A stretch of DNA of 64,000 nucleotides from Rhexocercosporidium sp. MPI-PUGE-AT-0058 (lineage: Eukaryota; Ascomycota; Leotiomycetes; Helotiales): NCBI GenBank assembly GCA_020746875.1, contig JAGTJL010000007.1, positions 992,001 to 1,056,000 of the forward strand, in the 5' to 3' direction. Position numbers and translations under genes: made by a program. Below, piece after piece: positions 30,467 to 39,824 of the stretch (the first letter of the stretch is position 1; each line of letters opens with the position of its first letter). Below the pieces are notes generated by a model. That model ran no database searches, was not told the origin of the DNA, and saw nothing but the letters and a program-made list of their open reading frames with translations.

Positions 30467-31727
30467 GATTGTGCTGATTTTGGTTCAAGTCATCCTAGCT
30501 GAATGTGACAAGGGAAAAATCGGTTTAGAATTCAACCCAGTGAAGAGGACATTTGTTTTTGCAATTCTATATTGCCGTGTTGTGATGAAGATAATTGAAG
30601 CGGAGCGGTCAGCGTCTCGAAGCAGGAACAAAACGCGGGGTCACCAATTTGGGGGCGGACCACATCCACTAGCTTGATGGTGGCTAGCATAGCCCCCCAG
30701 ATCAAGGCCTTCCAACCATCAGTATATGTCTCCGTCTGATAACGTTTTAGTATCCGGATGACCTGTCTTGCAGACCACATTTCTCATACCATGTTGCTAA
30801 AGTTGACAAGAGTGGACAGTTATGATTTCCCATTTGCAAAAGCTTCAACGGAAGGTTGTATCTGTTTGTTGACAACCCTGGGTTGTTGTGATAATGAAGG
30901 CTTGGAAGACGATTAATGTGCCTGCTACTCAATCATTGCCGGATGATGACAGGGAGCCTGTACTGTGCGCAAGCGGGGCTCTTGTCCCTATGGCAGTGAA
31001 TCAGGATTGAAGAACTTCGAGGAGGTAGATATTAGACATTAACTATTCCTATGATAAAGTGCTGCAACATTTTCTGGTAGAAATCCTGTGTCTCCAGCCG
31101 GGAACTATATCCTCAAACAAGAAAGCATAAAATCCGCAAATCATTCCCAGTAGTAACTAACTACAATGTGTCATCTCCTCACAATGACTCAATCCCTCCT
31201 CTTCACGATCCTAGTGCACTCTCAATGCTACTTCCAATCTGTTTTCCGCCGCACCAGTCGACGACCCCTGTAGTGGTAACGTAAAGACGAACATCGAGCC
31301 ATCTCTAAACACAGACTGTTTTCCATGAGAAGAGTTTCGAGCACAAGAGTATCTTGCCTCTGCGATGTAGGCATGCTACTCCACAACAATGCTTTCCTTC
31401 GCCCGAGAATCCTCGACTTTCCTTGACTTTCGAAAGTCTACCGCCATCGGCCCCTCCCCTCATGAGCCTCGACATCCATTCCAAGCCGGCCCCCGATCTG
31501 ACAGCCCCTTCACTGAGCATTGGCGCCACATTTTCACGAACTCTCTGTTCCCTGTCTAGCATAGCTTCCTTTGCCCTGCCCATCTTCCTGTTCAAAACGG
31601 GATCCGCCCCCACCCGTCTTCCGTGGCAATATCCACCTGTGATCTTGTCTTTAAGGTCTTGACATTCATCATCATGACCAGAGACTCTTACATTTCCATA
31701 TCCATATTCCTCTTTAAGTCTATGTAT
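30467..31727. other. Intergenic, possible degenerate ORF
   Basis: Mostly AT-rich spacer. A minus-strand frame at 31305-31613 is discussed as a possible relic of the small gene at 31728-32045. No other structure was seen. Confidence 0.45.
31305..31580 (-). pseudogene. Possible decayed copy of the neighbouring small gene
   Basis: A minus-strand frame whose in-frame ATG is at about 31580 reads MGRAKEAMLDREQRVREN. It resembles MARAKAAMLAMEQQYK of the small gene 150 bp upstream of it. The remaining residues are not alike. It may be a second member, a relic or chance, and no splice or start evidence decides. Confidence 0.2.
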
Positions 31728-32045
31728 TCACTTCTCATCATCACTCTCCACGATCGGCTTCAGACTCGGCGTGATGACAATCTCAGGGATCGAAGGGCTC
31801 GATGGTTTATACTGCTGTTCCATGGCGAGCATGGCGGCTTTGGCGCGGGCCATCTTGTCGGTGAAATCGAAGTTTACCGATGGCGGTGGGGTGTGTTTTG
31901 TGCGGGAGATGTAGAGGGCCCGGCTTGGTTGGGAGTGGACGGGTTGAACTTGACGAGTTTGTCTGTGAATTTTGAGTTAGTTGGTTTCTTTCTGTGGGAT
32001 GGGGGAGGAGAGGAGAGAAGAGAATTACCTGCGAGTGTAGTCCAT
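31728..32045 (-). CDS. Small two-exon protein of 83 residues
   Basis: Model: complement(join(31728..31962,32029..32045)). The 17-nt first exon encodes MDYTR. A 66-bp intron (GTAATT...CACAG) joins it to a frame with no stop for 78 codons. The product is polar, with SRALYISRTKHTPPPSV, a predicted helix (FTDKMARAKAAMLAMEQQ) and an acidic end (VESDDEK). There is no signal peptide or membrane span. The gene is missed by ORF scans because exon 1 is tiny; the ATG, splice sites, continuous frame and stop support it. The function is unknown. Its promoter side faces the MITE at 32428. Confidence 0.55.
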
Positions 32046-32427
32046 TGTTGATATGTGGGGTCTGATTTGTCTAGGATGTGGTTTGAGGTGTATCGATGGA
32101 ATGTTTGTACATGAGAATATTCGCCAGGAAGATTCCGTATGGAGCAGTTAGAAAGCGATTGATTGTGTGTAAGATCCAAGAAATTGATATGAAGAGATAA
32201 TAACAATTCCTGGGGAATGTAGATGAGGATATATAGAATTCTTCAGAAGACTTCAAGACAACAATTGACCTTTGGTTTAGACTCTCAAATCAGGCAGTCC
32301 GTCCGACACCATGCTACAAAGGTCTTTTAAGGTTACATATCAAGCAATCACCTCATTGGATCTCCTAACACAAAGACCCGACCTAGCTTACTTGCATATC
32401 CCACTCGGGATACCCAGTTGCATCATA

Positions 32428-32703
32428 CTATCCCTCCCCCCGGTTAAATGTTAAATGTGAAGAAAACTGGAGAGATTGTGGATAGCCTTCTAAGGTGTAT
32501 ATCCAATAATTTAACTGATTCTCAGCCTCGACAAGGACTTCGGAGGTCTCTCGAACCTTCTACAACCACCCTTGCTTTTACAACAGACCTACTTTTGGTC
32601 TGTGCTAAGTTAACTAGTCAGGGAGTATAACCAATCAACAAAGGCGTTTTATGAATTCGGCCCATAAAAGTTCACATTTAACATTTAACAGGGGGGGGGA
32701 TAG
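32428..32703. mobile_element. MITE with about 33-bp terminal inverted repeats
   Basis: The left end CTATCCCTCCCCCCGGTTAA and the right end (reverse-complement CTATCCCCCCCCCTGTTAAA) pair over about 33 bp, sharing TTAAATGTTAAATGTGAA and differing only in the C-run. A TA dinucleotide flanks both sides, the target duplication of the Tc1-mariner/pogo superfamily. The 276-bp length and the lack of coding capacity make it a non-autonomous miniature element. It sits about 380 bp upstream of the small gene's ATG, where it could affect that promoter. Confidence 0.85.
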
Positions 32704-34282
32704 TAGCAATCCCTACATTACTGCATTAGCTCTAGCATAGATCTTCATGGACTAAGTAGACTCGCTAAACCGTAAGAAATGAAGGGACTGCGAGAAAAAC
32801 GGTCATCTGGGCGTGAATTCCCGCCTATCTGGGAAGCACAAGCCTATCCATGTCGCACTGCATGCCTCGGATGCAGAAGAAAGCAAGCTAAAATACCTAT
32901 GATGCATAATCCCGTCGCTAATGTGAGCGAATTTTCGTATTTTTAGCCTTCGTATTGCGGGAGATCTGCATACCTCTATGGTTGATTGGTGGATGGTGAT
33001 ATAAACGCGGGACAACTTAAGGACACGAGGTTTTGGAACGGGGAAATTCGAAAGGTTTCAGCTTTTGTTCATGCGAGAGGGATGTAGATCTGGTGTTGTT
33101 GTTTCTTTTGCTTAGATATTTGGGAGTCTCGTGTTTGTGTGTGTGCTGTTCTTCGGGAGCAGATGCCTGCATGAATGAAGGGACTGGCTCGTTCCTGCAG
33201 CTTGCGAAGCGAGGGGTTGAAATCCATCTACCGCCAATGAAAGGAGTTCGCGTCGGCAAAATGACTTCGGGGACGAGGAAGCTAATGAAACTTTGGTTTA
33301 GTTTATGGCAGGTTTTACTAGAAATGTGGAAATCGAGAGAGATGTGGCGTCGGTACTTACTTTACTTGTCTTGGCGTATTTCAAGTTCCCGACCTGCCGG
33401 GATGTAGTGGGATAGGATTTAGTGGGAAGGATTGACAGCACGAATAAGGAGAGAGGTCTCGACACATTCGTGCTACTTTGTTTTGCAAATGTTCACACAA
33501 ACAATTGAACACCTGCCCATACTGCTGTCGCTCTCCTTCTCGAGTCTAGTAATTCAACCTTTCGATTCAAAGTTAGTTAGTCACATGATGCCGATGCCGT
33601 TCCACGGAAACACAGCCACGAAGAAGCTTGCCAGTGCCCATATCCCCACACTTCGGCCCTTTCCCTCCTCGTAATGTTTTCTGGCGTGACAACTCCGCCT
33701 TCAAAGCTTGAAGATCAACAACGTTTCTCGCGTTAGCACGTTGCGGCTTAAAGGGTCAAGTCAACGTTACTTGCAATTGCCACTGGTTGTGCCTCCGTAG
33801 TAGCAGGCGAAAGATGGGCGAGTGCAGGAAGCGCCCCAACCGACCGACAGGTTTTGTACCATCGTGTCGGTGATGCTGTCTCTTTACCTTAGCACTGCAG
33901 ATCTTCAGCCTCAAAGACCCTCAAAGTACTCCTATCTTCTTCGCTCGTCGGCATGACGTAGGGTACACTAGGGTCGGTACTCCTCGGGTTCGAAGTTGAA
34001 ACTTGAAGTGGCTGGTTGGTGCAAGGACGGGTTGTTTGCTAGCTCCTGAAGTCAGTGTTGGCAAACCCTAATAGAAGTGGACGTCGTATTTTGGGTTCAT
34101 GGGCTGGTGAACCACAGGCTTCCCTAATTATCCACAAATTTGGTGGAGTTCCATGTTCCTATATTAATCGCGTCAATCTCCCTGCCCTGTTTACGTACAC
34201 ATCATCAGCCTTATGGTTCTGTTAAAGCCAGCAACATCCAAGCTCGCTCATAATCTCTAATTTTACCTCAGTCAATATCAAC
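32704..34282. other. Intergenic, no gene seen
   Basis: About 1.6 kb. Short frames on both strands near 33.0-33.7 kb have no domain or splice support. The last 200 bp should be the promoter of the surface-protein gene. Confidence 0.5.
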
Positions 34283-35430
34283 ATGCGTTCCTCTAGCTTC
34301 GTCCTTGCAACCGGTTTGGCATCCGTTCTTGCCGTGGTATGTTACCCTTCATTTCGAATGGATGATGGATCTAGGAAGCTAATATTCAACAGCCAGCTCC
34401 CCAAGCAGCAGGAACTCTAGGACTCGGAGAACAGTGTTCCAGCTCATCACAATGTGCCAATGGAGCAAACTGCTACTCAACCAATTCCGGCCTGATAACC
34501 CTTTGCGGTAACTTCCAAGCCTCGTGCAGCTCGAACGATCAATGCGCGTACAACACCTGCGAGAACGGCTTGTGCAACGGCTTCATCCCCGCAACAACCT
34601 CTACCGCGAGCGCCCAACCTACCCAGACGTCCACAATGGTCTACCTCCCACTTGGTGCAGATTGCAACCCCAACTCGACACCATGTGCGAATGGGGTCGA
34701 TTGCTATGCAACGAACTACATGCTGCAACCGAGATGTGGAAATTTCCAAGCAATCTGCGCCAGTGATTCTCAATGTGCATTCAACACGTGCCAGAATGGA
34801 CTGTGCAACGGCTTCATTGCCTCCACTTCCACAACAACGAACACGCAGACCGCCAGTAGCACTACCAGTGCCCTATCATACAGCACATCGACAACAAACA
34901 CCCAAACCATCAGAAGCGCGACAAGTGCTTCACCCTCCAGCACACCTACGACAGTCTATCTTCCTCTTGGTGCAGACTGCAGCCCAGACTCCACGCCGTG
35001 CGCAAATGGCGCTCAATGCTATGCCACGAACTCGATGTTGCAACCTCGATGCGGCAACTTCCAATCGGAGTGCACTACCGACGCACAATGCGCGTTCAAC
35101 ACTTGTAATCAAGGCCTCTGCAATGGATTTATTGCAAGCGACAGCTCTTCAGCAGCAGGCACTGCCACTTCTAATGTCGCCTCTTCTGCTACAAACCCAA
35201 CCTCTTTAGAAGGTAATTCTCCCGTCCAAAGCACAGCGGTTATCGTCACAACGCCTGTCGTCACTGAAAGCAGTGTTGTGGTCACTACTGCCTCTGTCAC
35301 TGGTGGCCCAACCTCTACTCCGACGTCCTCAACCCCAGGACAGCTCAATACCAACGCCGCATCAGCATCTAAGAGCGGACCACTGGGTCTCACGGTTGCT
35401 GGTGTACTGGTTGTGATTGCCCTTGTGTAA
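34283..35430 (+). CDS. Secreted surface protein with three eight-cysteine repeats and GPI-type tail
   Basis: Model: join(34283..34336,34393..35430), 363 aa. The 56-bp intron (GTATGT...ACAG) follows the signal peptide exon. The signal peptide is residues 1-18, with a likely AVPAPQA cleavage region. Three repeats with eight cysteines each follow at about 29-83, 103-161 and 208-266. Each has the order C..QC/PC..NC..C..C..QC..NTC..GLCNGF and contains CGNFQ. Ser/Thr-rich linkers separate them and should be O-glycosylated. The C terminus (SASKSGPLGLTVAGVLVVIALV) is Ser/Gly then hydrophobic, as in a GPI-attachment signal. It is therefore probably a cell-wall or plasma-membrane anchored protein. I know no named domain that fits the repeat. 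Confidence 0.85.
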
Positions 35431-35678
35431 GACCTTATATCTCATAGAATTAGTAATTTAGCGCAGTGCTCATCTCCAGCTCTTGCTTGACTCGTAGGCG
35501 CGCGCTTAAAAATATATTTTTTTAGATCGCGGCCTGAAGAACCGAGCCACCGACACCTTCAAAACGAGCACCGGCAATGACCATCCTCGTGTTTGTTTAT
35601 AATCGCAAGCTACCTCAACTTTGCCAATTCTTTTCGCATTACTAGTGACTTGATCTTAATTCGTAATACCTTTGCGAT
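35431..35678. other. Short intergenic gap
   Basis: 248 bp without a gene between the surface protein and the kinase pseudogene. Confidence 0.5.
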
Positions 35679-36114
35679 ATGGCTTCTAGTTTCAAAGTTG
35701 GCCAATGTATAAAAGGGAAGGTTAGCACTTTACATCCTCTCGAAGCAACTTCACAAAGATATCTGGACTGCTATGTAATTACCAAGCCCCAGCCAATGAT
35801 CGCCCCCCATCGCCCTAATATTAAATAGAAGTTCAAAACTGGGCAAGGTGATTATAAAAAGTGCACCTAAGTATCGCTTGGACAACAAACGCGATCTCCT
35901 CAAGCATTTTCATGCCAGGCCAGGAATCCGCCAGCTCTTGGATGAGATACAGACCCGCCATCTCTAGTTTTGAAACACCTCGATGACCAATCTCTTAACT
36001 GCATCAAACTCAAAAAGGCTCGAAAGGCGGCCGAAATTAAGTTCATCGCAAAGAGGATCCTTGAAGCGTTACAAATATTCCATGAGGATGGCTACGTGCA
36101 TACTGGTATAGCTT

Positions 36115-36166
<52 letters not shown>

Positions 36167-36844
36167 TTCATTATTTTAAATCTTAGACATAGCTAATACT
36201 AATCAAATTCCAGATGTCAAACCGGATAACATTCTCATCAATTATGATCGCGGGCCTCGTCGATTCAGAGAGATTGAGCTGAGAGATTGTGGCGACGCAT
36301 GTCTTGTGAACCCGAAGAATCATTTGAAGCTCGGAGAGAACGGGCCTATGATTAGAGCTCATATGTTCAGGAGTCCAGAGGCTATGCTTAATCTGAGATG
36401 GGGCACTGCAACTGATATCTGGTCCTTTGGTACAACCATAAGCGACTTAGATCTGCGCCACAGCGATGTATAGCACCGATCGTCTCGCTGACCCTGTTGT
36501 AGCTCATAAGCCTAATCTGGGGATTAGGCTGACATATCTTCAAGCTCGATCTCGAAGATGCTGGACCAGACGACGAATCTTATCCAAACCATGTTCAAGT
36601 AAAGCAAATTGGATTTTTCGGGCCCTTTCCATTGAGCTACTTTGATTTCCTTCCAAAAGAGGATGAGAGATGGGAATGTATAGGTGATGCTACGCAGTAC
36701 ATCATAAATCATCAAAAATGGAAGCCTTTTGCGAAGGCGGAGGACAATGAACTCGCCGAGGAGGATAGAATGTTCATTTGTAAGATCATGAAGCTAGATC
36801 CGAGGGATAGACCTACGGCAAAGGAACTCTTGCAGGATCCGTAG
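35679..36844 (+). pseudogene. Broken serine/threonine protein kinase gene
   Basis: The remnant begins MASSFKVGQC at 35679. Later frames carry kinase-like pieces: LLKHFHARPGIRQLLDEIQ, then after a frameshift PPSLVLKHLDD, then HT-DVKPDNILINY across an intron, DIWSFG, FFGPFPLSY and finally KIMKLDPRDRPTAKELLQD. A one-base loss near 35955 breaks the frame, a 65-bp stretch of unclear origin (intron-like, but out of phase) follows DIWSFG, and a stop falls before the IFKLD piece. The catalytic-loop region is DVKPDN (36212 on), with the invariant Asp from the preceding exon. The glycine-rich loop is not recognisable. It resembles a kinase group found near fungal HET genes, and is not expected to make an active enzyme. 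Confidence 0.75.
36117..36164. repeat. (CT)24 microsatellite inside a pseudogene intron
   Basis: 48 bp of uninterrupted CT lies between the donor GGTATAG and the acceptor CCAG of a kinase pseudogene intron. A pyrimidine run in an intron is compatible with splicing, but its length implies slippage. Confidence 0.95.
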
Positions 36845-37723
36845 CTTGGAGATGTATAATGTAGGGATCGATAGCTGTTTAACCGGGATACAAGGCACAC
36901 TTGGGAGCAACTGCAATTTATTCAAATCGAAAACCTTTGAAGAATTCCAAACCAACAATCCGTGAGGGGAACGTCATAGAGTCCCATGCTTATACCGCTA
37001 AAATGGACAGTGGTTCAGTTGCGAATGAGTGTTTACAGTTGTCTACGATGTATCGGTTGCCTACACCAGCACCTACAAAGTAAAGGTAATTTCGATATTA
37101 AACTCTTTAAAGAAGTAAATGTAAATCTTTGAAGTAGAGACTTAATAAATACATATAGTTTTAGTATTCTCTCGCTCTTTTGCCTTCACTTTCTCCTTCT
37201 CTTTTCTTTTTCTTTAAGTGCTTTTCTCTTGTGCTCTCAGCTCCTCGTAGTCTCCGCTCGTGGTCTTCCCTCGTCATATCTTTTGATAGCAGTGGAGGTA
37301 CCTATCAGGTCCACAGGTCTGTCTAGACCTGTGCGGATTAGTGGCCTTTGACGACCCTCTTCTCTAGAGCTTCCCTGGAAAGCACATAGGTGGATTCAAA
37401 GGAAAATACGGGTCCAAAGATGGATAGACCATGCCTCGGGGTCAGAGTTTACTTGTGCCGAGACAAAGGAGGAAGGTTACCAATTATATGATTATAAGCA
37501 TAAGTATACTTTGTCTCGGGTTTATGGCCGGCACAGACGGCATCCCAGTTATTTAATCAGAATAAATCATCTTATTCAACGTACTCCTCACGCCCACTCT
37601 TCCTCAACCTCCCCATCATCCCCTCGCATCATCTTCGTGCAGTCTCCACTATCTTATCTCTGCTCGCCCTCTGGTAGCTCGAATTTTTTTTGTCACTACT
37701 TCGTAACTACGAGTATCAGTATC
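36845..37723. other. Intergenic, no gene seen
   Basis: Holds a short frame at 36901-37083 with no known match and a perfect 9-bp stem at 37312-37333. The right end is the leader of the truncated HET gene. Confidence 0.45.
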
Positions 37724-38032
37724 ATGTCTCTCAGCCGCTTTGGCTATCAAGTTCTAAATGAAGACTTGTGCGAGTTTCGGCTCGTCACAGTTCAGCCACG
37801 ATCATACCCTGAGGAACCTATTCATATTTCAATAGAGACACATACACTATCGGCTCCTCCGCCTTATGATGCTTTGTCTTATTTATGGGGCTCTTTCGAT
37901 CCTAATCCTCCAATCGTCTTCATTGGGGAGGAGGAGGGACTTGAGGTCACCGAAAATCTGTTCTATATATTCTTGAAACTGAGTCTTACGGAGAAGGAGC
38001 GAGCAATGTGGATTGATGCGATTTGCTCATAA
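37724..38032 (+). pseudogene. Truncated HET-domain gene
   Basis: The ATG at 37724 opens a 102-aa frame with hallmark HET-domain residues: YDALSYLWGS near residue 48 and MWIDAIC at the end. In intact HET domains WIDAICINQ continues for more than 100 residues with further motifs; here the frame stops at AICS. Downstream sequence (38033-38330) has stops in all useful frames and no recognisable HET sequence. It is thus a 5' fragment or truncation of a heterokaryon-incompatibility-type gene. Confidence 0.75.
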
Positions 38033-38384
38033 GCCGATTGAGACTGAACAAGAAACCTCGGAAACTTGAGGTCTTGACCTCTATCTTCTGGGGGGTTTTC
38101 GTTTTACGTAGTTGGTCTAGTCAGATCGGGAATAAATGGGTTATGTACTATATATACTATATATACTTCAAAACGACAAGTTGTTTTCTCGTGGGTGCCA
38201 TAGCTCCACGTATAACCTACTGATTTACCTTAATTATCACTATGTCTACTCCGTAGACGCCCTGGACGCTCTTGAGTTTGGGCTGGAATATAGCCTAAAC
38301 GATTGCTTTAATACTGCCAATCTATCTTAAAGGTTTCTAACGACTCTAAGGTAACTAATCTACCTTGATAATGCCTTCTAAAAT
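38033..38384. other. AT-rich tail of the truncated HET locus
   Basis: About 350 bp, with a palindromic TATA-rich run near 38145-38168. No gene was seen. Confidence 0.4.
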
Positions 38385-39824
38385 CTAAGCAAGCTGCCAT
38401 CCCTCAGCTACTAAATCGTCTAAATGAGCAGTAAAGCAATTTAACCCATCAGAGAGATGAAAAAAACCGCCAACTCCGCCCGTCTCGCACCGAACAATTG
38501 GTGCTCCACACATCCCTTCACATATAGTATTATTAACTGCCCCAAATATTGCATCAACTGAACGTGCCTCCCACCTTCTAAACTCGATTTCAGGATGTCC
38601 AGCCGGCCGTTCAGGCTTCAAGTAAACCTTTCCATATGTTAAAAGACTAACAAGACCCGAGCTCATTCCATCTACCTCAGACCAAGACCCTTGTTTGATC
38701 TGAGAGCCTTCTAAAAGAATCCGAGGTGTCTCGGCTTGAAAGTAACAGGTATTAGTAAACTTTCCAGCGGCAGCAGACGTAAGTTTGACTAGAGCTATAT
38801 CAAGCTCTGGTCTAGTATCAATGACATCCCCGATCTTGTCCTCGCCTGCGTATGGATGATACACTTCCTTAGAAATCAAGAACCCATGGTGAGCAACGGT
38901 GAGCACTTCTCGTCCATCAAAATGCCGAAGTTTGATTCCTGCAGATGTTGCGGCGTTCGTGCCCTCGTTCTGGGAACCTAGTATACCATGGCCACACTCA
39001 AGTCTGCATCCTGGACTAAGGTGCGATGATTGCGTGAAATAGTTTTGGTCGTCTTGTGGCATTGGTCCAATATCCGCCGTGGAGTGCTGTGCAGGATCAA
39101 CACGGCGCGCACGTGTCATATTCTTCATTGAGTCGTAAAACGGGGCTTCGGCATGGTGGTATAGTGTTGTGCATCCTCCCACAGTGCCTGGAAGTGATTT
39201 AGGCTCATAGACACGACCATCGCCATACTCAAGCTCGACAATTGTCCAATGTGGCATATAGAAGATTGCTCGTACGTTTGCAATAGGTTGTAATGCTGTA
39301 AGGAGGGCAACATTTTGCTCTATGGTAGGAAAAGTCATAGTTGGCCAGTGAATCGCCGGGCAGGGGTCTGGAACTCGAGGATTGGGATAAGGGAACCTTG
39401 GGATAGGTTCGAATTGCATTTCTCCGATACCGGTAAACATAACAGGCATGCATCCAACGGTTAGAGGTACCGGCTGTGGCGGGTTAGTTGTCTCGATGCA
39501 CATAAACCACCCCGACGATTGAATTCCGCCATCTCCAAAGTTGGTGCGAACCCACTGCAACTCGTCGCGCGTTAACGAGCGATATTGCCGTTCTTGAGCA
39601 TCCCATAGATTGAAAGGGGCCTTATCGTTCATGTGTCTCGCGCCCCAGCCGCCGGGGTTCTCCCACCTCTTTGGTTCAGGGTGGGCATGAGGGAGTATGA
39701 GAGCCGCATGTTGCTTTGATGGTCGAGATCGGAGAGGACTCGTTGGGGCGTTGGTGTAAATATCAATATACGGCGAACTGGCTTGAATGCGCTGTACTTG
39801 CGGTGACAGGCGGACTACACTCAT
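38385..39824 (-). CDS. Trypsin-fold (PA-clan) peptidase-like protein with a Cys nucleophile
   Basis: Intronless, 479 aa counted from the first in-frame ATG at 39824. The last 190 residues look like a chymotrypsin-fold domain. His312 (TVAHHGF) matches the catalytic-His motif, Asp342 (ELDIALVKL) the catalytic Asp, and GMCGAPIV (437-444) the nucleophile loop, but with Cys439 where trypsin-like enzymes have Ser. The N-terminal half is Pro-rich and otherwise unknown, and there is no signal peptide, so the protein is probably intracellular. It lies between a truncated HET gene and an intact one. Whether it cleaves anything is inference. A decayed serine protease would also show a changed nucleophile, but the other motifs are intact. 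Confidence 0.65.
   Translation of the reverse strand: MSVVRLSPQVQRIQASSPYIDIYTNAPTSPLRSRPSKQHAALILPHAHPEPKRWENPGGWGARHMNDKAPFNLWDAQERQYRSLTRDELQWVRTNFGDGGIQSSGWFMCIETTNPPQPVPLTVGCMPVMFTGIGEMQFEPIPRFPYPNPRVPDPCPAIHWPTMTFPTIEQNVALLTALQPIANVRAIFYMPHWTIVELEYGDGRVYEPKSLPGTVGGCTTLYHHAEAPFYDSMKNMTRARRVDPAQHSTADIGPMPQDDQNYFTQSSHLSPGCRLECGHGILGSQNEGTNAATSAGIKLRHFDGREVLTVAHHGFLISKEVYHPYAGEDKIGDVIDTRPELDIALVKLTSAAAGKFTNTCYFQAETPRILLEGSQIKQGSWSEVDGMSSGLVSLLTYGKVYLKPERPAGHPEIEFRRWEARSVDAIFGAVNNTICEGMCGAPIVRCETGGVGGFFHLSDGLNCFTAHLDDLVAEGWQLA

Noticed and set aside
37312..37333. 9-bp perfect stem with 4-nt loop
   Set aside because: Could be a terminator-like hairpin, but fungal genes do not use intrinsic terminators, and stems this short are expected by chance.
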